Source of the DNA: Rhyacophila brunnea
Lineage: Eukaryota; Arthropoda; Insecta; Trichoptera; Rhyacophilidae
Length of the DNA: 64,000 nucleotides
Assembly: GCA_022495005.1 (NCBI GenBank)
Contig: JAGYXB010000509.1
Coordinates: 186,001 to 250,000 of the forward strand
Direction of reading: 5' to 3'
The notes below the pieces were generated by a model. It was not told the origin of the DNA and searched no databases. It saw only the letters and a program-made list of their open reading frames with translations. Shown here in pieces: positions 47,363 through 60,008 of the stretch. A program made the position numbers and the translations under genes. Position 1 is the stretch's first letter. Each line of letters begins with the position of its first letter.

Positions 47363-50021
47363 TAACAAAAATAAATTTATGTCTGAAGACAGGAAATGTA
47401 ATATAAAAAAGAAACAATATTAACGATACAGTTATAATGAATGGTTAGTTTTGGAGAAATTTAATTTAAAAGATGCAAGAGAAGAAAACAGTTTCACTCG
47501 TTCAATATTATGATAATAATTCATAGTTATGTCATGGCAACCCAATGGACAATGTTACCCGAAATTCCGTGGCAAGCACAAGTGATATATGTCATCAAAA
47601 ATCCGAAAATGAGTTAAGTATGCAGATGTCTTGTTAAGTAGAAAGATGAAATTTCAATCATTCTATGCAGGAGAACAATCACAAGTCATGAAAAAAACTG
47701 CTTACACCCTTTTTTGATATTTTAATATGGTATATGTACAGAAATATACAGAAAGCTGTTAAGAAAATAGAGTTATGTGACTTATACCTCTACTCCCAAT
47801 TTGCTGTGGCGTGAATTAATAATGCAGTGCTGTTTGAATCAGCGACATATTATACCCAAATGGGTTGGATAGTGCCTATAGAGAAAGCATAAAAATGCCA
47901 CTCTGATACACTTTTGTCAAACAAAACTCTATTACAATGAAATTATATACACTTGGATCTATTCTCTTACTTTGTGACATCAATGTTTTTTTCCGGTAAA
48001 ATCATAAGTTATGACTGTTATGAGTGATAATTCAACACATAAAACGTATCATAATAAGCGTGGATTCTACTTTACGTTGACATATCATTGACGTTTGTAA
48101 TAGTAAGTTTAAGCAATGATTATTATACAAAAAGGTAAAAATAAAGATCTTCATTTTTAGCAGAATTAAAAAATATCAAGAATCCGCTTAAGTTGCTTAT
48201 GATACAAAAAAGTTAGATAAAGTGGAAGCCAACTTGGATCCAACCAAAAGGGTTTTTTCATTAGGTCTCCGGCTGTGCCTACCAAACCTGATGTTATCAT
48301 TTAATGTTGCCTTCTATAAACTCTTACTTTGCACATTCAAATTAACCATATACAATTGTGATGATAGGCATTCATGGAGTTACATGGTGGGTAAATTGCA
48401 CCTGTTTGTTTCATTTTTTAATCAGTATTATACCTCGACATTAAATTTGTATTTACTGATATTTTTATCATTTTGACACTTGCGGGGGACAAAACAGGAA
48501 TAGCCATGTGACTTCCATGTTTTTATATTTTATGTCTCAATAACCAACAGTCAAATCAATTGACCACAGATTTTTGATTGGTACCTGAGCACAGTCACAT
48601 GAATTGTAACAGTGTCCACTCAATAATAGAGAGAAAAAAAGAAATGAACGAAACAACAAAGAAGGCATACTGATATAAAACCCACGAGAATGGTGTCAAC
48701 TAGTAAGATCAGCGGGGGAAAAATATCCATGTTTATGTTATGGATCATGATCAATTTTATGAATTTTCTGATTTTTATTGAGGGTACCTTTCCAAAACCG
48801 CAAAGTTGATACGGAAGGACAGAAATATTCATGGTTTGAAATAAAATTGTCAGCTGAATGCAGAACTATTATAACTCACATTTTAAATAATTTAGAAGGG
48901 AGTTCTTTGAAACAACCTACTTATTTACTTATCACTTGTATAGATAAATGTACCTATACATTATATTTTAGTAGGACTGTTAATGAAAATAATTATGTAG
49001 GTATAAATGTGTCTATATAAATAATAAATAATAACATAAATAGGATGTTTCAAAAACTACTCCTGTAAAAATATTTCAAATGTGAGATAAAATAGTTCCA
49101 ATTCAGCTAACGAAATGGTTTCAAGACCCACAGAAAAGAATTTGGAATAATTTATTTCAAAACAATTAATAATACGGAAACTGTATTTAGAAAAATTAGT
49201 TACTTATATTCGATCCAGATTTTGAAAAGAAGCCACTAGATTAATAAAATTTAATTTTACGTTAAAATAAAGGTAAACTGGATGGATATTATGTAGGTAC
49301 TTTATAGTGTTCAATTTTATATTTCTTCTGAATATTTCAAATGTGTAAAACAGTAAAATATAAAATATCATTTCAAGTTTCATTATTTTTAGTAATATAA
49401 AACTGTAACTGTAAGATGTAATAATCTTATTTGTTTGTTTTACTTAAGATAATGCATTGTTACTTCACGAATAAATTAAAACTCTTTAATGACACATAAT
49501 TATCTTCTTATAAACTATCTATTCTACATTTATTTAAGTCCTAGTCCTAAAGTCCTAGTACTAAATTATGAAAAAAACTTGATAATAATAATATTATGTC
49601 AGCTAAGTGCTCAAATTTCATTCAGGAGAATAGGTATATGTCAATTTTTAGACAAATTACTAATAAAAATGCAAAAACTATGCAGATTACATAAACATTA
49701 TTTTTTTATAATATGTATAAAATAAAAATTCCATTAAAAATATAAATATCTGATTTGATATTCAACTTTTAAGTTAAAAATAATTCTCCTGCAAAATAAC
49801 ACTTTTGTGGCATATACCACTTCTCCTTTTGACCACGGAATTGGTGTTATAATAGATGTTGTAGGTACTTATGTGTTTGAATTTTTAGATCAAAAAATGA
49901 CTTCATCTTTCACTTACACATTGTGGCATAATATTAAAGTATTGGTGATGAAAATCACTAATCACAATAACAAAAAATGCACCGAATGCGATTTGACCTT
50001 ATTAGTGAGTTAATTAATATA

Positions 50022-50045
50022 ATATAATATATATATATATATTAT
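50022..50045. repeat. AT-rich microsatellite
   Basis: ATATAATATAATATATATATATAT-type tract of roughly 25 bp in an otherwise unassigned stretch. Confidence 0.7.
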
Positions 50046-50185
50046 GAAATACTACTTCTATCGTTTCCTTCAGCGGCGGGTTTCCTTCACGCAGTGACGC
50101 AATCGATTTTTGGCCTTGAAACAGTTATAACCTGCAGTATAAATAATAAATTGTACCTACTAAAATATCCCAATAATAAAATAAA

Positions 50186-50453
50186 ACACCCACGGTGGCC
50201 GAGAAACACCCACGGTGGCCGAGCGGCATAAGCGTTGGACTATCACGCTGTGGGTCTCAGGTTCGAATCCTGGGTCTGGCAAGTACACATATTGTTTTTC
50301 AGTTTGTGTGTGAGTCAGGGTATGGACCTAATAGGTTGAGCAAGTGGCTGACATCCATTTCTCGTAAAAAACAAAATCTGTTAATACAAACCTCTACTCT
50401 GTGGAGGCCCATATGATCCTATTAGGATCGGACATGGTCAAAAAAAAAAAAAA
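50186..50453 (+). mobile_element. tRNA-derived SINE, family S1, copy 2, with duplicated head
   Basis: It carries box A GGTGGCCGAGCGGCATAAGC and box B GGTTCGAATCCTGGG, then the S1 body and an A tail at about 50440. The first 20 bases of the head (AAACACCCACGGTGGCCGAG) are repeated in tandem at 50184-50203 and 50204-50223. This could be a 5' junction duplication from target-primed insertion or template slippage. The best-preserved S1 copy here. Confidence 0.85.
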
Positions 50454-50599
50454 TATTACCCAAAGCATAATAAAATCCTTGCAAATAACACGAAAAGAAC
50501 CCATAATATAAGCGTTCAAACAGAAACGTACTTGTACACAAAATAATTGACTAATATTATTATTTGTCATCACAGTAATTATTTTAGTCGAAGGATGTG

Positions 50600-50681
50600 A
50601 TTTAAGGTTTTTATTTTTTATCGCTGGGGGGTTAAAAATCTGTCGATGCGTCGGCCCTCGGCGTCCCTAAATACACCACTG
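50600..50681 (-). mobile_element. Solitary hAT-like end
   Basis: On the minus strand CAGTGGTGTATTTAGGGACG resembles the start of hAT elements. No partner end was found within reach. Confidence 0.35.
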
Positions 50682-51494
50682 TTTTCGTTTCTCCCTGTAT
50701 TTTCACCACGGGTGGATTTTTGCTGGTTCAAGTTGACTCTCCACTTTGCTCGCTCCTCAGAGGCAGAGGTATCTATTACAGAAACATTACGAACGGAATT
50801 GAATATGAAGTTAATTAATTTTCAAATCATACATTAATTCAGCGCGCTGTTATGAATGGGATCTTATATAACTACCACAGCGCTTGTTACATATAATGTA
50901 TTATCTTATTTCCATATTAACAACATCTTTACGCTCCGAGATTTCGGCGCTATAAAGCCTTATGATCATAAAATTGCCTTATTATACATACAAAATTAAC
51001 ATAATATGTGTATTAATATTATACCCATTCGTAGAATACAATGCATAATTTGATGACTCCGTACCAACTTTTATATTGCGTCATTCGCAATGCCGTCATA
51101 ATTAAATTGTACCTATTAATTAAATCATTTTCTTGTAAAAAAATGTTATCTTTGTATTGTATATTATCTATTACTTAGTTTATTATTATGCATTACAATT
51201 GTATTTAAAAAAAATATTTAGGTACAAGCTTGCTTAGTATAATATTATGTTAAACCTAGGTACTTATTTATTTATTTATTATTTAGCTTCTTCTCAACAG
51301 AACCCATAACATGTGGATAGGGGGAGGCATTATTATCATCACACTACGACTGCGTGACTTGCTTTATACTATTTTTGAGAATATGCATTAAGGGTCATCC
51401 ATAAATGACGTCACGACGTAGGAGGGGGTGGATTACCTAATGTGACATTACAAAACCAACAACATACAAACTCATTTTTTTGAGAATAAAATAT

Positions 51495-52162
51495 TCTTTT
51501 AGAGCGGAATGCAGAAACATTTGTCATAACTAAAATTTCCTTAGCAGAAAACACTATGCAGAAATATTGTCCTTAGTTAAGATCATTTCTATTGAAAATA
51601 ATACCATATTTAAAAATTCTCTTTCCTATAGTTTAGGTAAATTATTTTATTATTGTTAAACGATGACAAAAATATGACAACTGCATTTTATAAATGCAAT
51701 AACTATAACTACATATTAATATTTAATTATAATACTCTTATGTTTCCGTTATAAGTCATTATACGTGATCCACAGGCACCGCAAGATATTTTTTTAACAT
51801 GGTAACACTAGCGTCAAGTGTCATTATCATCTGGCATCTTGTATTTCTGCGGGCTGGCGTATAAAAGTAAAATAATATTCTGCAAGTACATGCCAAACGA
51901 ATTAACACTATCAATATCCATATTGAGATACATTGTTAAATGAATTTGAGTGTATGGACTGTTTTATAGACATGCGAATTTATTTTGACAGCAGCTGTCA
52001 GTGGTAAATGGTAATACAGAAGGGGGCGTGTTCATAACAAAAGTAGTCTATGGTTAAGGATTCCTTAACTCTATACTCAGTATAGTCTATAGTTAAGTCA
52101 TGCTTTTCGGCAACTTATCCTTAGGATCGAAATCTTGGATTCTGCATAGGGCTCTTAGACAG
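51495..52162. mobile_element. Possible MITE with short inverted ends
   Basis: The left TTTAGAGCGGAATGCAGAA and the right end (minus) CTAAGAGCCCTATGCAGAA are similar. Inside, GTTAAGGATTCCTTAAC and TATACTCAGTATA form palindromes near 52050-52095. No target duplication was recognised. Confidence 0.35.
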
Positions 52163-52823
52163 GAGAGTAAAGATTTTGTGAAGAAGTCTACTAGTGTATT
52201 AATACAGTCAGATATTATTTAATACCTCAATGGGCACCGTGCGCATACGGCTTTGAAAATCTTCATTACTCCCCCTGAATTCTACAACTAAATAAATCTA
52301 CAGTAACGTAGCGACAACGCCTACAACACATCATGTGAGCTCACATGTTACCTCCAACATTCAATAATAAAAACAGATAACCTACAAAATCGTTGTGCCA
52401 CATACTTGTCATTTGTAGCTTACTTACAAAACACTAAAAACATAGATACCTACGTGAGAGCACTTTACTCGAAAGTGTGTACATTTTAAGAAAAAAAAAA
52501 ACTTTCTATCATGTGTGAGGTTGGTGGTGGTGTGGCGTGATATGCGTGAGGTGACGTTAGTGTGGTTCTGATACAAAAACTGAAAAGTTTATTTTGATCG
52601 GGTCGAGAAAGAAAACAAATGCTAGGATACTCTCATAATAGTTTGACAGATGCAGAACTAAGCCACATACAAGAATGTTGACAGGTGGCACAGTCACCTG
52701 TTTTAAAAAATGTAATAATAGTGATATGTATACTTAATAGTCTATTTTTGTTGGTGTTTAGTATAACTTGTATGTGCGGTGAATGCAGGTTCTTATTTCA
52801 AATTTTCCAATATAATGTACATG

Positions 52824-52980
52824 CCTCCAAACTTATCTGTAGAATGGAATGGAATACGAACTACCATAGGACGCCATTTTGAAAATTCATTCGAATGTCA
52901 GATTTTGTCCATTTACAAGTCTTGATTGGGTAGTTTTCGACAGTGGCTCCCCCATCCCATTCTTCAGATAAGTTTGTAGG
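52824..52980 (-). mobile_element. MITE family A, copy 2
   Basis: A 157-bp element with ends CCTCCAAACTTATCTGTAG and (minus) CCTACAAACTTATCTGAAG. The inside matches 822-985 in inverted orientation. Confidence 0.7.
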
Positions 52981-53639
52981 TCTGTATAATAATATTTTTC
53001 ATGTTTTTTTTATTGTTATACGGCAAGTGAATATTTTTTAATACGCACTCGTACCCACAACAGTAAATGTCGTCCTTACCTATCTACAAATTCATACATA
53101 TCGAAAATTATTGTCTTTGCTTCGTTTTAGGCATACGGTTATACATGTGCTCAATTCGTATGTGGTTGTGGGAGTTTAGCCCACCAAAATAAAGCGGTCT
53201 GTCATTAAAACAATGACTAGCCGCAGGATTTTTTTGTTGTTGAATAATATTATTGGTAAGTCACACGAACTAGTTTTTTAATAATATAACGGTTCGACTT
53301 TATGATTGAATTCAGTGGCGTAATCAGAAGGGAATGCAGCAGTAAAGAACCATAGTATTAATATATTTTTCATTAAATGTCATTGTTATCTATTGCTGAA
53401 ATATGATTACTAATAACAATAAAATTGAGATTCAGATGTGATACATGAAGGATTCTAAGGGGTACGGGGTTGAATTTTTTTCTTGTACTTGTACCTACTA
53501 TATTTTCAGTCTGCGTACCTACTCTGTAAGTACCTAAGTACATAATAATATGCTAAAATATTAAGATAATTTACTCTTTCAATATTATAATAATTTCGTC
53601 GGAAATCTTAAATATTTTTGAATGAGTTTAGATGTTATT

Positions 53640-53840
53640 GACAAAAAACTGAAATTACACTGTGGACTCTCACACCAGTCTGCTTCGATCGCCCCGTGAA
53701 ATGTTACTTTGGATCGTTTTCTGGAGTCGTGGCGAAAATATAATAATTTCCATTTTCCTCGCGTGACTCAGTCAACGATCGGTGACAGTTGGGTTGACAA
53801 TCAATTACCTACCGAGAAGGTATGGTCGGCGCGAGAGTCA
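53640..53840. promoter_or_regulatory. Non-repetitive G+C-richer island before Rgl exon 3 (candidate regulatory element)
   Basis: About 0.75 kb upstream of exon 3 lies a block with balanced composition and no transposon ends, containing TGACTCA (AP-1 type) at about 53765 and paired CGATCG/GATCG words. No coding frame fits. Function is inferred only. Confidence 0.2.
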
Positions 53841-54582
53841 GGCAGTGTAATTTTAACTTAGAAAAAAAACTTTAAATACCTAATATGTATTTTTTTCATA
53901 ATCATTTATAGGTAGGTACCTATGTGATTCTGAAATGAAAATTTTCGATTGACAGGTCACAAAATAATAATGTAGTATATACGCCAGTAAAATTTAACCC
54001 AATAAAGGGGTAGCATGTTCTTTGTAGTTTAGGAAGCACTGCTCATTCACAATAGATCTCAAATTGGGTATAAGAGTCAAAATTACAACATATTATTGAA
54101 ACCCCCTTCACTAAAAAAATTGATTATTCTATTTTTTATAAAGTAGTTATAGTTATAACTCGAGCGATGTTGGTGCTAGTGTTGCCGGTTACCTTGAGAT
54201 ATAGTTGTTGGTCTCTAATCATTGTACATTTCACATTAATGCCGTGAAATATTGATCTATTTGTATCGAATACAATATATGGTTACATGTAAATTGTATG
54301 TAAAACATTTCACTGTAGCACAGTTAGCCATGAACTTTCTATCGGAAAGAGATGACCGGATCCTATACGGTCTCCAATTTTATTAGATTGAAATATGAAC
54401 AATTATTCAATTTTCATAGCCGATTTTGGCAAAATTCATGAAAGGAGATGATAACATGTTGCCTGATACATGATAAAACCATTAATAATTTTATTGTCGT
54501 TTTGTACATCCCCCTTAATTTTATTTTTGAAAATTAAAAAAAATATTGTTATACTTACATTATTATTTTCTTATGATTTCAG

Positions 54583-54718
54583 GACATTGGTGTCGGCGCT
54601 ACATGTTTGGCTAGACAGTTATCCTGAGGACTTTCGCCAGCCACCGACTCATCCAGTTCTAAACCAACTCATCGCATTTACCAGTGTTTACTTACCTGGA
54701 TCGGAATTGAATACCAAA
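54583..54718 (+). CDS. Rgl: Rgl coding exon 3: REM domain, second part
   Basis: The first base completes the arginine codon split from exon 2. The frame then reads TLVSALHVWLDSYPEDF, followed by RQPPTHPVLNQLIAF and LPGSELNTK. The VWLDSYPEDF core is a hallmark of the C-terminal half of REM domains in Ral exchange factors. The acceptor is TTATGATTTCAG ending at 54582. The donor is GTAAAT at 54719, in phase 0. Translation of the flanking intron is uninformative, so the boundaries rest on splice sites, frame continuity and the family pattern. The preceding intron is about 30 kb long. Confidence 0.95.
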
Positions 54719-55206
54719 GTAAATAATTACTTGTTTAACTATTTCCAATTTTGTAGTTTACTGAAATAGAAATAGATTTGTTACAAATTAATTTGTAACT
54801 GGCTACACATAGTCAAAGGAGAGCTGACGATGATGATGATCACACAAAATAAGAGAAGAAAGAAATGATGCTGTCAATATTTAGAACATTTTTGAACATA
54901 TTTTAAATATGGAATAAAATTTATTAAAATATTGAATTCACATTGTCAGTAAGTTAGTAAGTAGCAAATATATTTTTTTTTGAGAAAGTTATACAACGTC
55001 TCTTTTTATATCCACTAGAGAGCAGCACTAAAAAGGTTCGAAACATGACTAAAGAAGTGTGGAAAATTATTTTTATTTCAATAAATAGATGGCAATATTA
55101 CCTAACAAAATGCAACACCAGTTATTTATTGTACATATTTTTTGAAATTGACAGGCAATAAATTCTTTTTTCAGTAGGATCATAAAAATTTATGTTTATG
55201 TTTCAG
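54719..55206 (+). other. Rgl: Rgl intron 3
   Basis: A 488-bp AT-rich intron with GTAAAT and TTTCAG ends. It contains a short GATGATGATGAT run near 54827 and nothing else recognisable. Confidence 0.9.
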
Positions 55207-55404
55207 GCAATATGTCGATTGGATCAGTGGTCCAGGGAAGAAAGCTGCGTGGACGGGTGGGCGGGGGCCGCAGGAATTGGAACGGGAAGTGGAGCTGTTT
55301 GCTTGGCTCCAGGAATGCGGCATACTCAGCATCACATGCATGTTTATCGGTTTCCTGAAGTCCCTCATACACATTTCGCAGAGCAACTTACTAGGATGGA
55401 TATG
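55207..55404 (+). CDS. Rgl: Rgl coding exon 4: REM-to-catalytic linker and start of RasGEF domain
   Basis: It encodes 66 residues. A linker rich in Gly, Ala and His (about 45 residues, including RLDQWSREES and a run with several His residues) leads to YRFPEVPHTHFAEQLTRMDM. The FPEVP..HFAEQLTRMD stretch is the conserved entry to the CDC25-like catalytic domain, and the next exon continues it with ELFKKLVPHQCLG. The acceptor is TTTATGTTTCAG ending at 55206 and the donor GTTAGT at 55405, both phase 0. A longer open reading in another frame overlaps this exon but has no family resemblance. Confidence 0.93.
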
Positions 55405-55454
55405 GTTAGTCTTATTCAGAAATATAATTCTTAATCCCTTAATCAAAATCAGTT

Positions 55455-55715
55455 TTCATACAATCATCATTATCATCCATTCACTGCTGGCTGAAGGCCT
55501 CTCCAAGCATATTCCACTCTTCTCGGTTCTGTGCATTGTGTGCACTGTGCACTTCTGCAGCACTTAATTATTTTGTCAATTCAGAACCTCTGAGTTTGCC
55601 TTTCGTATGTTTTCTATTTCTTGTGTTTTATTGGATTGTCCAGCGATTGTCCTTTCTTCAAGCTATGTGTCCAGCTCATTTCTACTTAACATTTTTAGCG
55701 AAACGATTATAGGAA
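55455..55715 (-). mobile_element. LINE 3'-end fragment, minus strand
   Basis: The minus strand reads GCTGGACACATAGCTTGAAG, then AAAGGACAATCGCTGGACAA, and later GGAGAGGCCTTCAGCCAGCA before GATGATAATGATGA. These blocks occur in the same order in the LINE at 46265-47362, so this is a second, more deleted copy. Confidence 0.7.
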
Positions 55716-55878
55716 ACATTCATTAATAATAACAAGTAGGGTCACCTGGCGGTTTCCAGCAGCCTGCATCAAGGTAAATCGTTGTTATTGTGGACTTTAT
55801 GTGTGATTCTGAAATCTAGCAATCTGATTTTCTACTTATGTGTGATTGTGAAATATAATAACCCAATGGTCTGTTATA

Positions 55879-56135
55879 CAGTAGAACCTCGATTATCCGG
55901 ACTATATGGGGATAAAAGTAGTCTGGATAAGTAATAATATGGATGGATAATCGAAAAAAATAAATAAAACATTTATTTTACTTCTAGAATAAACCCCTTT
56001 AACAGCAATATTTGAAAAATTCATTTTTTTAAACTAATTATATATTTTAAAATGTATTCTTTTCTTATAATCATACGAAACTGATGATCAAAAAAAATCC
56101 GGATAATCAGGGTCCGAATAACCGAGGTTCTATTA
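55879..56135. mobile_element. pogo/Tigger-type MITE
   Basis: A 257-bp element flanked by TA. The left end CAGTAGAACCTCGATTATCC and the right end (minus) TAATAGAACCTCGGTTATTC carry the GAACCTCG-TTATCCG signature of pogo-family transposons. An inner inverted word (ATCCGGA) supports this. No coding sequence. Confidence 0.85.
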
Positions 56136-56935
56136 TATTATCAAAACCAGTTTTGTTTGACTGGATGAAGGATACTGGATTGATTCTTTACTTATTTCCC
56201 AACGATTCAAGTCATAAACTACCAATGAAAAATCAATACCAATAATATTGAAAATGTTTAATGATCTATAATGATCTAATTAAAAAACAAAAATCTGCCA
56301 TTCAAAGAAAATGCTGCTCTGTTTCATTTGTTTCGGACAAACTTGTCTATTATCTATTCATATAGAGGACAATTTCATCATTGTAAAACATTGTGTTATT
56401 AAAATTTGAATTCACACCTCTCCATAATGTCTATGGCTACTGCCACTCTCTATTTGGAACAATGAAAAAACTGGTTTAACACAATGCTGCTTATAAATAA
56501 ATGAATGCAGTTTTAATTATGTACTTTCATGACATAGTTTTATCTTGTTCAACTCTATTGATTTAATCAAAATATTTTTTGTGTAATATTGTACTGACTA
56601 TTGAATTAATTGGATTTTTTCTTATTGTCATAATAAATACTGATATACTGGTGTTAAAATTTTTTTACAGTTTTATTATCAATACAATATTGGGTTCCTA
56701 AATGCTGAGAAAAAAATGTGAATTGTGGTGATGGATTCAAAGCTGTCTCAAGCTTTGAATCCATTATCAGAAAGTCAGATTTTAAAATTCCCAACATAAA
56801 TCCACTGCCAATTTGACTTAGTAAATATTAGTTCTAGTTAGTTTTTGTTGTATTTAAAATTTTTGGATTGTGGTTTCTTTGAAAATTTTACTTACAGTTT
56901 TTATCACTTATACTGATTTGAATATTATTTTCTAG

Positions 56936-58238
56936 GAGCTCTTCAAAAAGCTGGTGCCACATCAGTGCTTAGGAGCCATCTGGTCACGGAGAGACAAAAA
57001 CCGATCTCATGAAGCGGCCACTGTTTTGGGAACTGTTAATCAATTCAATGCGGTATCATTCCGAGTCATATCGACTGTCCTCGTGGAGCCAAAATTGCGA
57101 CCGCAGGACCGTGCCGAAATTATTTCAGCATGGATCGATATCGCGCAGGAACTGAGAATCCTCAAGAATTTCTCGTCTTTAAAAGCTATCATTTCCGGTC
57201 TACAAAGTAATCCAATTTATAGGTTATTAAAAACCTGGTCTTTGGTTGCTAAAGAAAAAATGGAATTGTTCGATGAATTGGCGAGAATATTTAGTGAAGA
57301 AAATAATCAGTGGGCTCAGCGAGAGCTTCTTATGAGAGAAGGCACGGCTAAGTTCGCAGATACTGTCGGAGAAAATGATAAACAGTTGCAAAAGGCTTTC
57401 CAAAAACATAATGTTCGCAGTGGTAATATAAGTCATGGGACAATTCCGTATTTGGGGACGTTCCTGACAGATTTAACGATGATTGATACGGCAATACCGG
57501 ACACGGTAACAGAGGGATTGATAAACTTCGATAAGAGACGAAAAGAATTTGAAGTTCTCGCTCAAATCAAATTACTACAAGGAGCAGCGAATGCTTATCA
57601 TTTAGCCGATGATGCCATGTTTGATCGATGGTTTGATTCCATTTTAGTGTTGGACGACAGAGAAGCTTATCAATTATCCTGTCAAATTGAACCGTCAACG
57701 AATCAAACGAATAGAGATAAACGACAAAAGAAACCGATGAATAATTCCTGTCAACCGGGACACCGAAAAAATGATTCAATCGCAAGCACCAGTTCAAGTA
57801 ATAGTTCTCAGTTTTATTGTGATTTAGACAACAGTACAACCTCTTCTAAGAATAATAGTTTGGATCGACAAGCATCTCCGTCTCAAATGTCCAGCGGGAG
57901 TTCCAGTTCGTCGATACCTTCGTTAGATGTCTCATTATCAAGTGCCAATAGTTCAAATTCAAAAACTCTACAAGTTCCCAAGCTAGCAAAGACGATAAAT
58001 AATCACAATGCTGGAACTCTAAGTCCGAACCACTCGCAGAAAAGCAGTCCAGATTTTTATATCATCCGGGTTACATACGAAACTGACAGTGTGGAAACAG
58101 AAGGAATAGTTTTGTATAAGTCCATAATGCTGAGCAATAATGAGAGAACTCCACAGGTTATTAGAAATGCGATGTTGAAGTTGAATTTGGAAGGTAACCC
58201 AGATGTTTACACTCTGTCACAAGTTCTTCCTGAAAAAG
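56936..58238 (+). CDS. Rgl: Rgl coding exon 5: RasGEF catalytic core, Ser-rich linker, start of RA domain
   Basis: It encodes 434 residues plus one base of a split codon. It opens with ELFKKLVPHQCLGAIWSRRD and continues through FNAVSFRVISTVLVEP, LKNFSSLKAIISGLQSNPIY, HGTIPYLGTFLTDLTMIDT and NFDKRRKEFEVLAQIK. These are the structurally conserved blocks of CDC25-type Ras-superfamily exchange factors, including the helical-hairpin region that displaces nucleotide. After LSCQIEPS (about residue 490 of the window protein) comes a low-complexity Ser/Asn linker of about 115 residues. It is a likely site of phosphorylation but has no fixed fold. The exon ends inside the RA domain (DFYIIRVTYETD ... 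VIRNAMLKLNLEG ... QVLPEK). The acceptor ends TTTTCTAG at 56935 and the donor is GTATGT at 58239. No stops or frameshifts are seen. Confidence 0.97.
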
Positions 58239-58883
58239 GTATGTTTTAACTTATTTTCAGTTTCATATCGTTGTAAAATTATAACATGTTTAATAAAACT
58301 ACACGGTTAATGGGAACTCGACTAACTACTGTTTTTGTTCAGCTTAATTTAGTTCAGTCACGTATTGATGATGGATTAAAAATGTTATTCATTATGTGAA
58401 ACCTTACATTCCTTTAAAATCAAGCACTGATATGTGTGTTAGATAAAAGTTTCCACCGTAAAGTAGTGTTAGGATTACGTCGGATGATCAGGAGAAGTAA
58501 AACAGTGTGTAGTTGTAAGCTTTATGTATCACAAGAGAATGATCATAGACTAATATACTATATACTAAGAATGATGACAATACACTTTATTTAATTGACC
58601 ATAGACAATAAAATAAATGTATGGCAGATGAGTGAATAATAAGTGTGGTTATGGAGACAGAAACACAGAAAAATTCAAATACATAATGTACTAGCAAGAG
58701 CATCTTGAAACTAATCGAAAGGAATTGGAATTAAATAATACTTAATAAGATAGGTATTTTTATAAAGTTACCTAGAATGTAAAATTATTTAAGTAAATAT
58801 TTGCACTTTCCTAATACTGAGCCTTATTACAACGTTTTACTTAGCTCGTGTTCTTATTTGTCTGGTGGTTGTTTGTCCGGTAC

Positions 58884-59282
58884 AAATCTTGCAATCGATT
58901 TTTAACTAACTTCCCGACTAGCTAGACATTTGAAACTTTTAGAATATATCAGAACACGATGCCAATGCATTTTTTTAATACTTTTAGCCATCTTTAAGTA
59001 GAATTGATATCATTTTCAGTTAATTATGTTTTGTATGAAAAGTTATTTCGGAAGAAATCCGTAAAAAGTAAAACTATTATTGGTTGCTAAGTGGGTCCTA
59101 GCAACTAAATTATTAATATATAAGTGCGTTACTATGGAAATCAATATGACATTATTTCAGTATTATTTCTCTCAAGTACATTTTTTTTTGATCGCTTAAG
59201 CTAGTCAAGTCAAGTTTATATGATTCAACAGAAAATTTAAAAACGTATATAAAAAGTTCTTTTTATCTTGTAATTATTTTCA
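58884..59282 (-). repeat. Dispersed repeat G, copy 2
   Basis: Inverted relative of 36617-37060 over about 400 bp, with a few indels. Shared blocks include TTAACTAACTTCCCGACTAG, AACACGATGCCAATGCAT and GGAAATCAATATGACAT. Confidence 0.7.
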
Positions 59283-60008
59283 TAATGAGTTCTACATGAA
59301 AACCAAAGAGATTGGACTCCTCCCCCAGAGGTAGCACACAAATGTCAGTGTGTACTCGTTTTGTGAGAGACAGTTCTACTTCTCTGAAATTAGGTACACT
59401 TTGCTGCAAATGGGCCATACTTGGACATAAAAACGCCCCACTGAGTATTTTTTTTATCAACACAAGCTTACAACCAATTTATGATAAACGTATTTTCATT
59501 ATAAAAAGTTCCCGCAATAAAAAATTTATTAGGATTCAGGGTAAGAAAAAATAATGCAAATTGATGTAAGTATTTTATTTTAATAACACAAAAAACACAA
59601 TAATATTATGAAAAATTATACACAAATCAGTTAATAGCAAATGGTTAAATATTGGAATAAGAACTATGGTCTTGTTTTTACATATTGTTCTATATAAAAT
59701 AACATAGCATTATTGTTTAGATAAAACATTGTTTAGTTAAATAAAAAACACAAATAATTACAGTTAATTACAAACAAAAAAAAAAATTATTATATTACCT
59801 ACCTATTTACACATGTGTATTTTGAAAATATTTTATGAAATAAAAATATAACATGGGTTCGTTTTTGACATATTGTATATAAAATTAGTTGTTTATACAA
59901 ACCTATTAGAGACAAAATACAGGTAGGTGTTGAAAATTTGATTATATAGTTAATTACAATATTTTATCTATTTAACTCACTTTTTTAACTCTCATTTAAC
60001 TTTAACAC

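Larger units (their letters stand above)
24523..54582 (+). other. Rgl: Rgl intron 2
   Basis: A 30-kb intron filled with mobile elements listed separately. The stretches 25420-26290, 31690-32450, 47370-50185, 50690-51490 and 52990-54570 contain no element or exon I can name. They show AT-rich sequence, small open frames without family resemblance, and solitary hAT-like ends such as CAGTGGTGTATCTACATAG at about 26825 and CAGTGGCGTAATCAGAAGG at about 53315. Confidence 0.85.
55405..56935 (+). other. Rgl: Rgl intron 4
   Basis: A 1.53-kb intron with GTTAGT and TTCTAG ends. It holds the LINE scrap at 55455-55715 and the pogo-type MITE at 55879-56135. The rest (56140-56930) shows no recognisable feature. 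Confidence 0.9.

Noticed and set aside
48222..49020. Several 70-84 codon open frames
   Set aside because: AT-rich hydrophobic translations with no motifs; no splice or promoter context.
50207..50280. Possible tRNA Leu/Ser gene
   Set aside because: The head is tRNA-like, but it is joined to the same body and A tail as other SINE copies and lacks a complete cloverleaf.
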